Origin: UBA5078 sp964538025
GTDB lineage: Bacteria; Pseudomonadota; Gammaproteobacteria; Pseudomonadales; Pseudohongiellaceae
Length of the DNA stretch: 64,000 nt
Direction: 5' to 3'
Assembly: GCA_964538025.1 (NCBI GenBank)
Contig: CAZICZ010000003.1
Coordinates: 1-64,000, forward strand
In this document: in pieces, positions 1-8,383 of the stretch
How the letters are laid out: each line of letters begins with the position of its first letter
How positions within the stretch are numbered: position 1 is the stretch's first letter
Position numbers and translations under genes: made by a program
The notes under the pieces: generated by a model
Told to the model about the DNA's origin: nothing
Databases searched by the model: none
The model's input: only the letters and a program-made list of their open reading frames with translations

Positions 1-473
1 ATTACGCAGGACTCAGAAGTATTGAAATCGCCAGTTTATGCGTCGGTGATGTTCTGAACGGTGATGGATCTATCAAAGACACGATTTTACTCAAATCTCA
101 CCAGACTAAAGGGACGGAATCGCATACAGTGGTGCTATCAGCACATCTGAGGGTGGAACTTGAGAAATATGTGTCAGAACACTCGCTTCAATCAGAACGA
201 CTTACAGCACCGCTTATAAAGTCTCAGAAGGGAGGGTTTTTTAGTAGTCAGTCACTGCAAAATTTATTCAAATCCATGTACAAGTCAGTAGGATTCGATG
301 ATTGCAGTTCTCATAGTGGTAGACGGAAATTTGCTACAGCACTGGACGAGAGGAATGTCAGCATAGGGGTTATCAAAACCCTCCTCCGTCACAGTCATAT
401 CAGTTCTACCCAGCGGTATATCCAGGTGTCTAAACATCGATTGGAGAATAGTGTGAATCTGCTGCATTTCTGA
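1..473 (+). CDS. Tyrosine recombinase / phage-type integrase, C-terminal part (runs off the window start)
   Basis: The open frame is already running at the first bases (codons begin at position 3) and ends in TGA at 471-473, so only the C-terminal catalytic domain is seen. It contains the tyrosine recombinase signature: YAGLRSIEI with the first catalytic Arg at the window edge, HSGRR (HxxR) near 312-326, and LLRHSHISSTQRYIQ with the last His and the nucleophilic Tyr near 416-420. Such enzymes cut and rejoin DNA at att sites and usually serve prophages or genomic islands. A tRNA-Phe 3' fragment lies 258 bp downstream, which fits integration into a tRNA gene. Base composition is more AT-rich than the housekeeping genes later in the window. 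All visible catalytic residues are intact; whether the N-terminus is intact cannot be judged. Confidence 0.9.
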   Translation, partial: YAGLRSIEIASLCVGDVLNGDGSIKDTILLKSHQTKGTESHTVVLSAHLRVELEKYVSEHSLQSERLTAPLIKSQKGGFFSSQSLQNLFKSMYKSVGFDDCSSHSGRRKFATALDERNVSIGVIKTLLRHSHISSTQRYIQVSKHRLENSVNLLHF

Positions 474-730
474 CAAGCAGTTACTAAGTTCTATCCTTAT
501 GTAACTACATGATTATTATAACAATTCTTAAAAGCAGTGTCAAGGACTAATTGCAGTATCCTATTGTTTTTATTGCGTTTTTTGACCGTCTCAGTTGAAT
601 CGATTTAATCGCCCCTTCCATTCTTGTGAGACGCACTACTGACAGTCATTGGTATGGCACATTTTATGGCACATCTGCATTTCACCGTTATAACCCATTG
701 ATATTGTTATGGTTATAAAGACCCTGATTA

Positions 731-775
731 TTGAAAATCCTCGTGTCGGTGGTTCGATTCCGCCCCTGGGCACCA
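731..775 (+). other. 3' fragment of tRNA-Phe, probable island attachment site
   Basis: The bases run from an anticodon loop TTGAAAA (anticodon GAA, Phe) through the variable region, a T-arm GGTGG-TTCGATT-CCGCC (748-764), the acceptor 3' strand CCTGGGC (765-771), A, and an encoded CCA (773-775). The 5' half is missing: the bases just before the loop do not pair with the TCCTC anticodon-stem strand, and no matching GCCCAGG acceptor 5' strand is found upstream. This is the usual product of integrase-mediated insertion at the 3' end of a tRNA gene. The intact tRNA-Phe should lie at the other island end, outside the window. Confidence 0.88.
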
Positions 776-1045
776 TCCTTTTACCGTCCTTGCATGCAAC
801 TTCCTGAGCCCCCACTGCGGGACTACTTTGCGTGCGAATGGCGTTTCGTGCTGTGGGGATCACCCTTCCTAGTGATTCGCTGTATTCCAAATGCCTGCGC
901 CGGGCGTTATTGGCGCACTCGTGGCCACCGAATCACGTAAAAGCGCCACGCTCGTCACCCAGGGCGCGACAATACCCATGCCACGCTGTGTTTCGCTCTA
1001 CATTCTTGTTTTCACAGCGCCTGTCGCACGTCAGATTTGATCTTA

Positions 1046-1056
1046 TTTTTTAACAC
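1046..1056 (+). promoter_or_regulatory. TTTTTTAACAC element upstream of hybrid kinase 1
   Basis: An exact 11-mer that also occurs at 5736-5746 upstream of the caspase-like gene, at almost the same distance from the chosen start codons (109 versus 111 bp between the element and the ATG). Its role as a binding site is inference only. Confidence 0.3.
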
Positions 1057-1165
1057 CAATTAATCAGTAATTATCTTTTATTACTGCTATACCATTTAGT
1101 TTTTGAAATTTTTAGAAATTTTGAAAAATATGACATAAATCATGAGCTCCTGTGCGAGGCTTATC

Positions 1166-3388
1166 ATGAGCAATTCGCGAAAAACTCCAAAGCAATTACT
1201 CCTGTGTTGCTTATCCATCATTACAGTATCTATTGCTGTACTTTTTTTCGTCTTTCAAGACACGATTCTTCTGTCAAATTACTCATCGCACGTAAGAGAC
1301 CTCGAAGATTCTGAAGCGACTCTTGACATTATCTCCCACCTTACAGCGCTGCGACGGGATGTCAGAGAAGTCAGATTCAAGTGCGCTAATGGACTTGCGT
1401 TTTTTAGCCTTGAAGACTGCCACAAAGCACGTGAAAAGGCCGAGCAAACATTCGCAGATGTTTCGCACGACCATGAAAACCTTGCCATTGAAGTCCCGAT
1501 TAAGCAGCTCTATTCAGATTGGCAGAACGCACTCTCTCATCATGAAGAAGATGCGTTACTCGCGCTTTTTAATGAACTCGATGGGATAATCAATCAATCG
1601 ATTTCACTCGAAGACACCTTTTTAAGAGCTTCAAAGCTACTTTCATTTGAAGACAGCTATTCTAAAGAAACAGTGATACTTTATGCTTACGAATTACCTT
1701 TATTGACGGAAAGTTACGCCGATTTGCGTGCTACCCTAGCGCTCACCGCCGGAAAATTTAAGAATGAAGAAGAGAGCTTGGAAGACCTGGATGTATTATT
1801 TTCTTTAATAGAACGAGATGCATATAACATCGAGTCTGATTTGAAATTCATGATTAATCACAATGACCATGAAGAGTTGAACGTACTTTGGAAGTCTGCT
1901 TCAGATTCCAGCCAGCTTTCAAGCCCCGAAAGACTGATCAATACCCTATCCGCTGCGGACTTATCGATCGAATCGCTAACCCTCGTGATCCACTCCTTCA
2001 CCGAAGAAATTGCGCAATTGTACGCTTTCCAGGATTCAGTTGGCGCACACCTTAAAACCAGACTAGCGTCATTAACTGATGAGGCAAAATACACTTTAAT
2101 GTTTAGCGCGATAGCATCAATCGCAGCGTTGGTATCGCTTGGCGCAGGCATAGTCATTGTCCTTTACAGCCTTAAATCAAGACGCACCGCTCACCAGAAG
2201 CAAATGAATGCTGACTATTTAAGACAGAGAGCTGAAGATGCCCGGAATAACCAAAGCGTCTTTCTTTCAAACATTTCGCACGAGATTCGCAATCCGCTGA
2301 ATGTGATCAAAGGATTATTGGAGAACTTAGAATCAGAGGATGACACGCCCCCGCCGGTGCGAAAGGACGTGCAACTCGTGTTGACGTCTGTGAATCATCT
2401 CAACTCACTGATCAGCGACATTCTTGACCTCAAGAAGATAGAGGAAGGCAAGTTTGACGTAAACCAAGAAGCGTTTAACCTTCATGCGAAAGCAAGAGAG
2501 TGGAAGGCTACGCATCAGTCACTGTGCTCGGCAAAAGGACTCAACTATCGTTTCGATTGCACGCTTAGCGAGATACCACGCTTTGTCATGGGCGATCCCG
2601 CCAGACTCAATCAGATCGTTTTAAATCTGTTCTCAAACGCGCTCAAGTTTACCGACTCTGGCACTATCACTTTTGGATTAGGCGTCAGAGATGGTGTCAT
2701 TGAATGCACGATCACAGACTCGGGCATCGGCATGACGCCAGAGACGCAAGCCAAACTGTTTACGCGTTTTGAGCAGGCAGATGCAGGAATCGGTAGACGC
2801 TTTGGCGGCTCAGGCCTCGGCTTGGCGTTGGTCAAGCAGATTCTCGATGCTCTCGAGGGCTCGATTACCGTTCAAAGCGCGTATGGCAAAGGAAGCACAT
2901 TCAGCGTGCGCTATCCGATCACGATCATCGAAGGGAAAGAAACGCAGAAGCGTGTCGCCGCGGCGAATGCTTTCGCTGAGGGAAAATTCACGTCCGAGGA
3001 TCTGACCGATATCAAAATTCTGTGTGTCGATGATGCCATGGTGAATCTAAAGGTCATCTCGCTGCCCCTGATCAGAGCCGGTGCGAAAGTCTCAACTGCG
3101 GTATCGGCAAGCGAGGCGCTGACTCTGGTTCGCGAGACCGACTTTGATCTTGTCCTGACCGATATTGCGATGCCCGAAATGGACGGCGAGGAACTCCAGC
3201 AGGAAATCAAAGCGATAAGACCAGCATTACCAGTCGTGGCGGTGACGGGTAATGTGATGAGTCATGACACGGATCGCTATCTCTCTCATGGTTTTGTCGG
3301 GACGATTCAAAAGCCGATTGACGTGCCAACCTTGTTTGTATCCGTGAAGGCATACGCGCGGGGAGAGCACTTGCCTCGTCCCGCATAG
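1166..3388 (+). CDS. Hybrid sensor histidine kinase with C-terminal receiver domain
   Basis: A membrane-bound hybrid kinase. Numbered from an upstream ATG at 1142, it has a membrane segment at about 18-38, a roughly 280-residue mainly helical extracytoplasmic region, a second membrane segment at about 320-343, a HisKA domain with phospho-acceptor His380 (SNISHEIRNPLN), an HATPase domain (N-box near 499, DSGIG near 526, GGSGLGLAL near 555), and a receiver domain with Asp630/631, phospho-acceptor Asp674 (TDIAMPEMDG) and Lys724. I prefer the ATG at 1166 because GCGAGG lies 6 bp before it, while the ATG at 1142 has no Shine-Dalgarno. The sensory region matches nothing I recognise. There is no output domain and no adjacent phosphotransfer or DNA-binding regulator, so its target is unknown. 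Confidence 0.9.
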   Translation: MSNSRKTPKQLLLCCLSIITVSIAVLFFVFQDTILLSNYSSHVRDLEDSEATLDIISHLTALRRDVREVRFKCANGLAFFSLEDCHKAREKAEQTFADVSHDHENLAIEVPIKQLYSDWQNALSHHEEDALLALFNELDGIINQSISLEDTFLRASKLLSFEDSYSKETVILYAYELPLLTESYADLRATLALTAGKFKNEEESLEDLDVLFSLIERDAYNIESDLKFMINHNDHEELNVLWKSASDSSQLSSPERLINTLSAADLSIESLTLVIHSFTEEIAQLYAFQDSVGAHLKTRLASLTDEAKYTLMFSAIASIAALVSLGAGIVIVLYSLKSRRTAHQKQMNADYLRQRAEDARNNQSVFLSNISHEIRNPLNVIKGLLENLESEDDTPPPVRKDVQLVLTSVNHLNSLISDILDLKKIEEGKFDVNQEAFNLHAKAREWKATHQSLCSAKGLNYRFDCTLSEIPRFVMGDPARLNQIVLNLFSNALKFTDSGTITFGLGVRDGVIECTITDSGIGMTPETQAKLFTRFEQADAGIGRRFGGSGLGLALVKQILDALEGSITVQSAYGKGSTFSVRYPITIIEGKETQKRVAAANAFAEGKFTSEDLTDIKILCVDDAMVNLKVISLPLIRAGAKVSTAVSASEALTLVRETDFDLVLTDIAMPEMDGEELQQEIKAIRPALPVVAVTGNVMSHDTDRYLSHGFVGTIQKPIDVPTLFVSVKAYARGEHLPRPA

Positions 3389-3835
3389 GCGCCTTCGAGA
3401 AAGACCTCATGGAGACAGCGAGTCGTCACTGTCGAGGCACGCCTGAGGAAGCAGGGGTAGGCGTCTGCATCTTTAGCGCGCGTGTTAGTGACAGGACTCA
3501 CAGCACAAGGGCAGCTATAAGCATATCTTGTTGTTTTATATGAATTATATCTTAAGCACCTGCTAACATTCCTCGCGCCGGTGCTTCGCCCCCTGCACCC
3601 CGCCCCCACGATCGATGCCACCGAACGATTACCTGCGGCGACTCGCGGGCATTGCCTCCCGGGAATTTCCACCACGGCGACGCCTTTCAGTGTGCCGCAA
3701 AGCACATCGGTGCCGCCTCTGACTGGCGCGTCGCGCTGTAAAAAGCGTTCAGACCCATCCCCCGTGGCACTGCCCTCGACGGAGTTCTATACTGCGCGTC
3801 TGTGCGTTTTTTACCCAATCAATAGAAGACCTTCC
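3389..3835. other. Intergenic region before the RCK channel gene
   Basis: 447 bp between the kinase and the channel. An open frame continues upstream of the chosen channel start, but its translation is Pro/Thr/Ala-rich without domain features, so I treat it as non-coding. An AT-rich patch at 3519-3556 could hold a promoter; no strong -35/-10 pair or hairpin stands out. Confidence 0.4.
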
Positions 3836-5662
3836 GTGATCAAAAAGCTCGTGACCTTCTGGCGCTACCTGCGCTCCCTGCTGAGCCCCGACGGTTTCGC
3901 TCAGGCTTCCGTCTGGGAACAGCTCGCGACCATCTTTGTCTTTGGCGCGATGGTGATTGTGTTTCTCTCGCCCGCCCTCGGCGACATCTCTACCAGCTAT
4001 CGTATTTTCGCCGACCCGTCGACCTTCGCAGACGCTCAAGGACCGGTACAGGTTTTCTTTGGCCTCGTGCAGATGATCTTTGGGCTGGTGCTGTTCTCTT
4101 TCATCGTCTCGGTGCTCTCGGCGGCCCTTGTGGAGCTGGTGGCCAACATCAAGGGAGGCAAACTGCCTTACAAGAAACACGGCCATATCCTGATCGTGAA
4201 TTACAACGTCAAGCTGCCGCTGATTCTCGACGAATTTAATCTGCGCGCCCAACGCCTCGACCACGTGGAAGATGTCGTGCTGCTGTTCTCAGAGCCTGAA
4301 ATCGTCAGCGATTTTCACGAGAATCTGGACACCGACCGCTGGTCGCACCTGGAAATCTATATCCGGCAGGGCGATCTGCTGAGCTTTGCCACCTTCGAAC
4401 GGCAGGGAATATTTCAGGCGATGGCGCTGGTGATTTTGCTGCCCGACCATGTGGAGAGTGAATTTGCGGCCGACAATTTCAACCTGAAACTGCTGACCAC
4501 ACTCATGAACAAGTCGGCGTTCTTCGATCATCTCGCGCATCGCCAGAAGATTCACCAGCCGGTGAAATGCTCCATCGAACTTTCCAACAATGTGCATTGC
4601 CGCGACATAGCAAAGTCCATTACCACGCAGGACGCCTCGCCCCTGTTCGCGGTGATCACTCCCAACGATGTGATCGGCCATGTGATCGCCCGCGCCATGG
4701 TGGATGTCGTGTATTACAACGTGTTCTTCGAAACACTGTCGTTCTCCGGCACCAACGCAGTGTTTGTCAACCCGGCGCAGTTTCCGGCGTTGGACATGTC
4801 CGAAAGCAAACCCTTTGATCAGCTGCTTTTCGAGTTCGAAGGCGGTCTCTTGATTGGCTATTCCCGTGTGGATGCCCAAGCGCGTTTTCATCTCGCGCTG
4901 TGCCCTTTTGGAGAGGCACCTGGCACTTCAGACTGGTTTCTGTTTCTGACAGATGATGTCAAAGCGCTACGCTACACGCCAAAAGAACCGGTAGGCCTGA
5001 ACCCGCATCCGGACATTGTACCCCCCAGCGAGCAATCTCGCCGACGCATCTGCGTTATCGGCGATGCCTGGCACATCACTCCCGTGATGCGCTTCATCGA
5101 CCCTATCAGTCGCGAATTTCTGCATGGCGCGCACTTCGTCTTCGAGAATCCGGACGATTACTTCAGTGACGAATTTCAGTCCCAGCTTCGCGAAGGAGAC
5201 TATGACAATATCGTCATCAATCTGGACGACGAACTGGGCTATCGGCTGACCATGCTGTTCTTTGCCGCGCAGGACAACAGCGCTGCATTTCGCGCGAAAT
5301 TTGTCACCGTGTTAAAAGATCCGCAGATTGAAAAGCTGCTCAATGAACGTGCCACGCAGTGCAAGACCTTGCTGTCACATAAACTCGCCGCCAAATATAT
5401 TGCTCAGCTCTCCTTCCAGAAGAGTCTGGAAATTCTGTTCACGGAACTTACCTTCCCGGAGGGGGCCGAATTCAATCTTCTCGATGTCGGCATCCATATT
5501 CCGCATCATCTGCTGCACGACCCGGTTGACATGAAGCGATTGCTGGCGGCCCACGACATGATCTACGTCGGCATTGTTGACGCGCACAAGCGGATTACTC
5601 TCAACGCCAGCGACCTCTCCTGCGCAACGCAGGTACTGGCTCTTGGACAGGGAAATTTATAA
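3836..5662 (+). CDS. CASTOR/POLLUX-like ion channel protein with RCK/TrkA-N-type domains
   Basis: Two hydrophobic segments lie near the N-terminus (about residues 28-48 and 71-100) and flank a short loop, the layout of a 2-TM channel. A long cytosolic part follows. It begins with a nucleotide-binding-like motif HGHILIVNYNVKLPLILDEF, and a second similar beta-alpha start (RRRICVIGDAWHITPV) lies past the middle. This two-RCK layout resembles bacterial CASTOR/POLLUX-related channels, which are poorly characterised; plant members are ion channels of the nuclear envelope involved in calcium signalling. No canonical K+ filter (TVGYG) is visible, so selectivity is unknown. I chose the GTG at 3836 (AGAAG upstream) because the preceding in-frame 85 codons look non-coding. 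It stands alone, about 200 bp upstream of the caspase-like gene. Confidence 0.62.
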   Translation: MIKKLVTFWRYLRSLLSPDGFAQASVWEQLATIFVFGAMVIVFLSPALGDISTSYRIFADPSTFADAQGPVQVFFGLVQMIFGLVLFSFIVSVLSAALVELVANIKGGKLPYKKHGHILIVNYNVKLPLILDEFNLRAQRLDHVEDVVLLFSEPEIVSDFHENLDTDRWSHLEIYIRQGDLLSFATFERQGIFQAMALVILLPDHVESEFAADNFNLKLLTTLMNKSAFFDHLAHRQKIHQPVKCSIELSNNVHCRDIAKSITTQDASPLFAVITPNDVIGHVIARAMVDVVYYNVFFETLSFSGTNAVFVNPAQFPALDMSESKPFDQLLFEFEGGLLIGYSRVDAQARFHLALCPFGEAPGTSDWFLFLTDDVKALRYTPKEPVGLNPHPDIVPPSEQSRRRICVIGDAWHITPVMRFIDPISREFLHGAHFVFENPDDYFSDEFQSQLREGDYDNIVINLDDELGYRLTMLFFAAQDNSAAFRAKFVTVLKDPQIEKLLNERATQCKTLLSHKLAAKYIAQLSFQKSLEILFTELTFPEGAEFNLLDVGIHIPHHLLHDPVDMKRLLAAHDMIYVGIVDAHKRITLNASDLSCATQVLALGQGNL

Positions 5663-5857
5663 CGAGGGTTCTGCATTCCACGTCCCACGTCGCACCACCC
5701 CAGAAATTAAACCTTTTTTTAACATAGCCTAGTTGTTTTTTAACACTAAGTCTTCTAATTGATACCTCGCCATTTTCAACCCTTTACACCTCATTCTTCT
5801 TACTTTACCGTTCACTTAATCGTTCAATTTTTACTCAATTTTCACGGTAATTTTTCG
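5663..5857. promoter_or_regulatory. Upstream region of the caspase-like gene with repeated TTTTTTAACA
   Basis: TTTTTTAACA occurs at 5715-5724 and again at 5736-5745. The two are exactly 21 bp apart, two helical turns, on the same strand. The second copy extends to TTTTTTAACAC and matches the element upstream of hybrid kinase 1. Such spacing is typical of tandem binding by a dimeric response regulator, but that is inference. Confidence 0.35.
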
Positions 5858-8371
5858 ATGACTGCGACGTTCAGGATGTGTTTTTTTGCGCTGTTGGGCT
5901 GTTGTGTGTCTTCCGCTGTCTCTGCACAGACACTCTCGGATTCTGCCACTTTCGGCACGGCCGAGATCGAAGGCGAGGCCACCATGTTGCACCGGATCTA
6001 CCTCGTTCCGGGCGGAATGACAGAGGCGGATGACAACGGAGCGGATTGCAAAGGCTATATCTCTGCCGACCGCCCGGATCTCAAAGTCAACTTCACGTCC
6101 CCAACCGATGTACTGAGCTTCTTTTTCATTTCCGATACAGACACGACCCTGATCATCAACGACCCCAACGGCGATTGGAGGTGCAATGACGATGCGCCTT
6201 TTATCGGCAATAACGCCCCGGGCATCGTGTTCGAGAACCCAAGTGCCGGTACCTATGATGTGTGGGTGGGCGTTTACGGCGAACCCGGGGCGCGCTCGGA
6301 GGGGAGTTTGATCATTAGCAGCGCCGATGAGGAGATTCTGAGCGTACTGGCGCGCGACCTTGACGGCGTTCCTGAAAACCAGATCGTCGATGGCATCGAT
6401 TTTGGAGACAATCTCAGTGTCTGGGCCTTTGACGGCGAATGTGATGACCCCCGGTTTGCCGGCCCCGGCATGGCAAGCGATGTCAATGACAGCAACTTGT
6501 TCCACGACGCGGACGATTGCACTGCGCTGTATCGTTCGGGCGATATAGCCGTGCTCACGTCCACGAACGCGAAAATCTCGGAAATTGACAATGTCCATCG
6601 TGGCCGATTGGAACCCACAGATCCGGTGCTGGCAGGCTACGGGTATGTCGATCGCTTCACTGTCCACGGCGACGCAGGCAGCACCTTGACGATCGATCTT
6701 CAGTCGCAGGACTTTGACACTTACCTCAACGTCATTTTGCCTGATGGTCAAACGCTGTCGAATGATGATTACGAGGGTGACATGAATCGCTCCATGCTCA
6801 TCCTGCCACTTCAGGTATCGGGCGAGATTTCCGTCGAAGTCAGCAGCTTCTATGAAGAGCGAACGGGGGCCTACACGCTGACAATGTCCGACAGCCAGTC
6901 CGCCGAGCCCTCGGACGCACTGGAATATTCCGGCTCCCTCGCGAGGGGTGACGACACCCTGATCACGGGCGAATTCTTTGACCGATGGGAGGTAGAGGGC
7001 TTTCCGGGCCAGACCTTGGTAGTGGACCTTACCTCAGACGACTTTGACACCTTCGTGATTCTGGAATCGCCAGATGGTCTGCGGGAAACCAACGACGACT
7101 TTGGCCTTGGCTCCAACAGTCAGATTGTCTATGAGGTGACTTCCCCGGGCACCTACACGGTCCTGGTCACTTCCTACGCGCCTGAAGAGAGCGGTGATTA
7201 TCACCTGCGCCTCGCCCGCGAGATGCAAATCAGCGCGACAGGCACAGACACTCATGACTCTGTCGTGCTTGATTTTGACACTCGCCAGGAAGGTCGGCTG
7301 GTGAGCGGCGATTTTGTTTCTCCTGAAGATCGTCTGCAGGACTTTTACGCGTTCACTGCGGCGGAGGGTGAGACGATTTCGCTCGAATTGCAGGCCGAGG
7401 ATTTCGATACCTTGCTGACCTTGATCACCCCGCAAGGCGAAGAAATCACGAATGACGATTTCGATGGCCGGACGGACATGTCGCGCATTGATTTAACGCT
7501 GCGAGAAAGTGGTCGCTATCGCGTCGTCGCGAGCAGCTATTGGGCGGATCATGAGGGGGACTATTCCCTGCAGTTACGCCACGGCACGACATCCGACGAG
7601 CAGGAAAGACCGTCAGGCGGGCGCCAGATCTATGGCTTGTTCACAGGCATCGCCGATTACCCGGGAGAAGACCTCGACCTTGATCTGACGGACGATGATG
7701 CCAATCGGGTGCGCGAGGCCCTGATGACGGGTGCTGGAATGTCCTCCCAGAACGCCATCAGTTTATTGAACAGTGATGCCACGCTTGCGAACTTCCGCGA
7801 CGGCATCGAACAAATAGCCGAGAAAGCCAACCGCGATGACATCGTTGTCATTTTTTACTCCGGACACGGTAGCCGCATCGCGCGCGCAGGCGGTCCCAAC
7901 AATCAAGACCCAGATGGTCTGGATGAGACAATCGAACTGTACGACGGCTCACTCATCGACGACGAACTCGGAAACCTCTTGGACGGGATTCACGCGGGCA
8001 CCGTCCTGGTGGTGCTGGACTCCTGCTTCAGCGGGGGCTTTGCCAAAGAAATTGTGTCAGCCCCCGGCCGTATGGGGTTGTTCTCCTCTGAAGAAGACGT
8101 CACCTCGCAGGTGGCTTACAAGTTTCGCGCGGGCGGTTATCTGTCCGTATTTTTCAGCGAAGCCATTGCGGAGCGCTACGCCGATGAAGACGGCGACGGC
8201 GCCTTGAATGCTGTCGAATTGAGCCAGTACCTGCATGATCGTTACCGCGAGGACGTTAAATCCGCTGGGGTTCAAGACTACGTGCGCACCTCCGGCCCAC
8301 AGTCCAGCTACCAGCATTTGGTCGTCGATCGTGGCGGCGTTAGCCCCTTTGACGTTCTGTTTCACCACTAA
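5858..8371 (+). CDS. Secreted caspase-fold (peptidase C14/metacaspase-like) protease with PPC domains and EF-hand-like loop
   Basis: The 837-residue protein starts with a signal peptide ending near SAVSAQ. Three clear pre-peptidase C-terminal (PPC) beta-domains follow, each with DFDT, an acidic NDD turn and a closing GxY strand, plus a more divergent one at the N-terminus. The peptidase domain begins near GRQIYGLFTGIADYPG. The catalytic dyad is visible: His670 in FYSGHGS and Cys723 in VVLDSCFSGG. After it, DEDGDGALNAVE (776-787) matches an EF-hand loop. PPC domains are usually found in exported proteases and bind surfaces or are removed on maturation. Caspase-fold proteases of this type often cleave after basic residues and need calcium. 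ATG 5858 gives the signal peptide; ATG 5876 is an alternative. The next gene begins 12 bp downstream, suggesting one operon. Confidence 0.88.
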   Translation: MTATFRMCFFALLGCCVSSAVSAQTLSDSATFGTAEIEGEATMLHRIYLVPGGMTEADDNGADCKGYISADRPDLKVNFTSPTDVLSFFFISDTDTTLIINDPNGDWRCNDDAPFIGNNAPGIVFENPSAGTYDVWVGVYGEPGARSEGSLIISSADEEILSVLARDLDGVPENQIVDGIDFGDNLSVWAFDGECDDPRFAGPGMASDVNDSNLFHDADDCTALYRSGDIAVLTSTNAKISEIDNVHRGRLEPTDPVLAGYGYVDRFTVHGDAGSTLTIDLQSQDFDTYLNVILPDGQTLSNDDYEGDMNRSMLILPLQVSGEISVEVSSFYEERTGAYTLTMSDSQSAEPSDALEYSGSLARGDDTLITGEFFDRWEVEGFPGQTLVVDLTSDDFDTFVILESPDGLRETNDDFGLGSNSQIVYEVTSPGTYTVLVTSYAPEESGDYHLRLAREMQISATGTDTHDSVVLDFDTRQEGRLVSGDFVSPEDRLQDFYAFTAAEGETISLELQAEDFDTLLTLITPQGEEITNDDFDGRTDMSRIDLTLRESGRYRVVASSYWADHEGDYSLQLRHGTTSDEQERPSGGRQIYGLFTGIADYPGEDLDLDLTDDDANRVREALMTGAGMSSQNAISLLNSDATLANFRDGIEQIAEKANRDDIVVIFYSGHGSRIARAGGPNNQDPDGLDETIELYDGSLIDDELGNLLDGIHAGTVLVVLDSCFSGGFAKEIVSAPGRMGLFSSEEDVTSQVAYKFRAGGYLSVFFSEAIAERYADEDGDGALNAVELSQYLHDRYREDVKSAGVQDYVRTSGPQSSYQHLVVDRGGVSPFDVLFHH

Positions 8372-8383
8372 CGGGAACCCTTC

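Larger units (their letters stand above)
1..775. mobile_element. Terminal segment of a tRNA-Phe-integrated genomic island
   Basis: The recombinase catalytic domain and the tRNA-Phe 3' fragment bracket an AT-rich, gene-free stretch (474-730). I infer that the island extends leftward out of the window and that 775/776 is near its junction with the core chromosome. Integrases are usually next to the att copy at the reconstituted tRNA; here the fragment copy is nearest, so this may be the distal end or a composite island. Confidence 0.65.
474..1165. other. Gene-free region spanning the island junction and the upstream region of the first hybrid kinase
   Basis: Apart from the tRNA fragment at 731-775 I see no convincing gene. 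Short open frames here have no family features. The last 120 bp are AT-rich and hold a TTTTTTAACAC element (1046-1056) and an extended -10-like TGCTATAC (1085-1092), plausible promoter elements for the kinase gene that follows. Confidence 0.5.

Noticed and set aside
636..890. Small minus-strand open frame with the phrase RGGIEPPTRGFSI
   Set aside because: This phrase is the antisense translation of the tRNA-Phe 3' end, a common false protein in databases.
731..1053. Two overlapping plus-strand open frames after the tRNA fragment
   Set aside because: They begin inside the tRNA fragment or overlap each other, are Arg/Pro/Cys-rich, and show no family features or ribosome sites.
3581..3835. In-frame N-terminal extension of the channel protein
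   Set aside because: Low-complexity Pro/Thr/Ala/Arg sequence, and the GTG at 3836 starts directly before the conserved part with a better ribosome site.
5663..5857. Possible intrinsic terminator after the channel gene (T-runs at 5714 and 5736)
   Set aside because: No stable GC-rich stem precedes either T-run.
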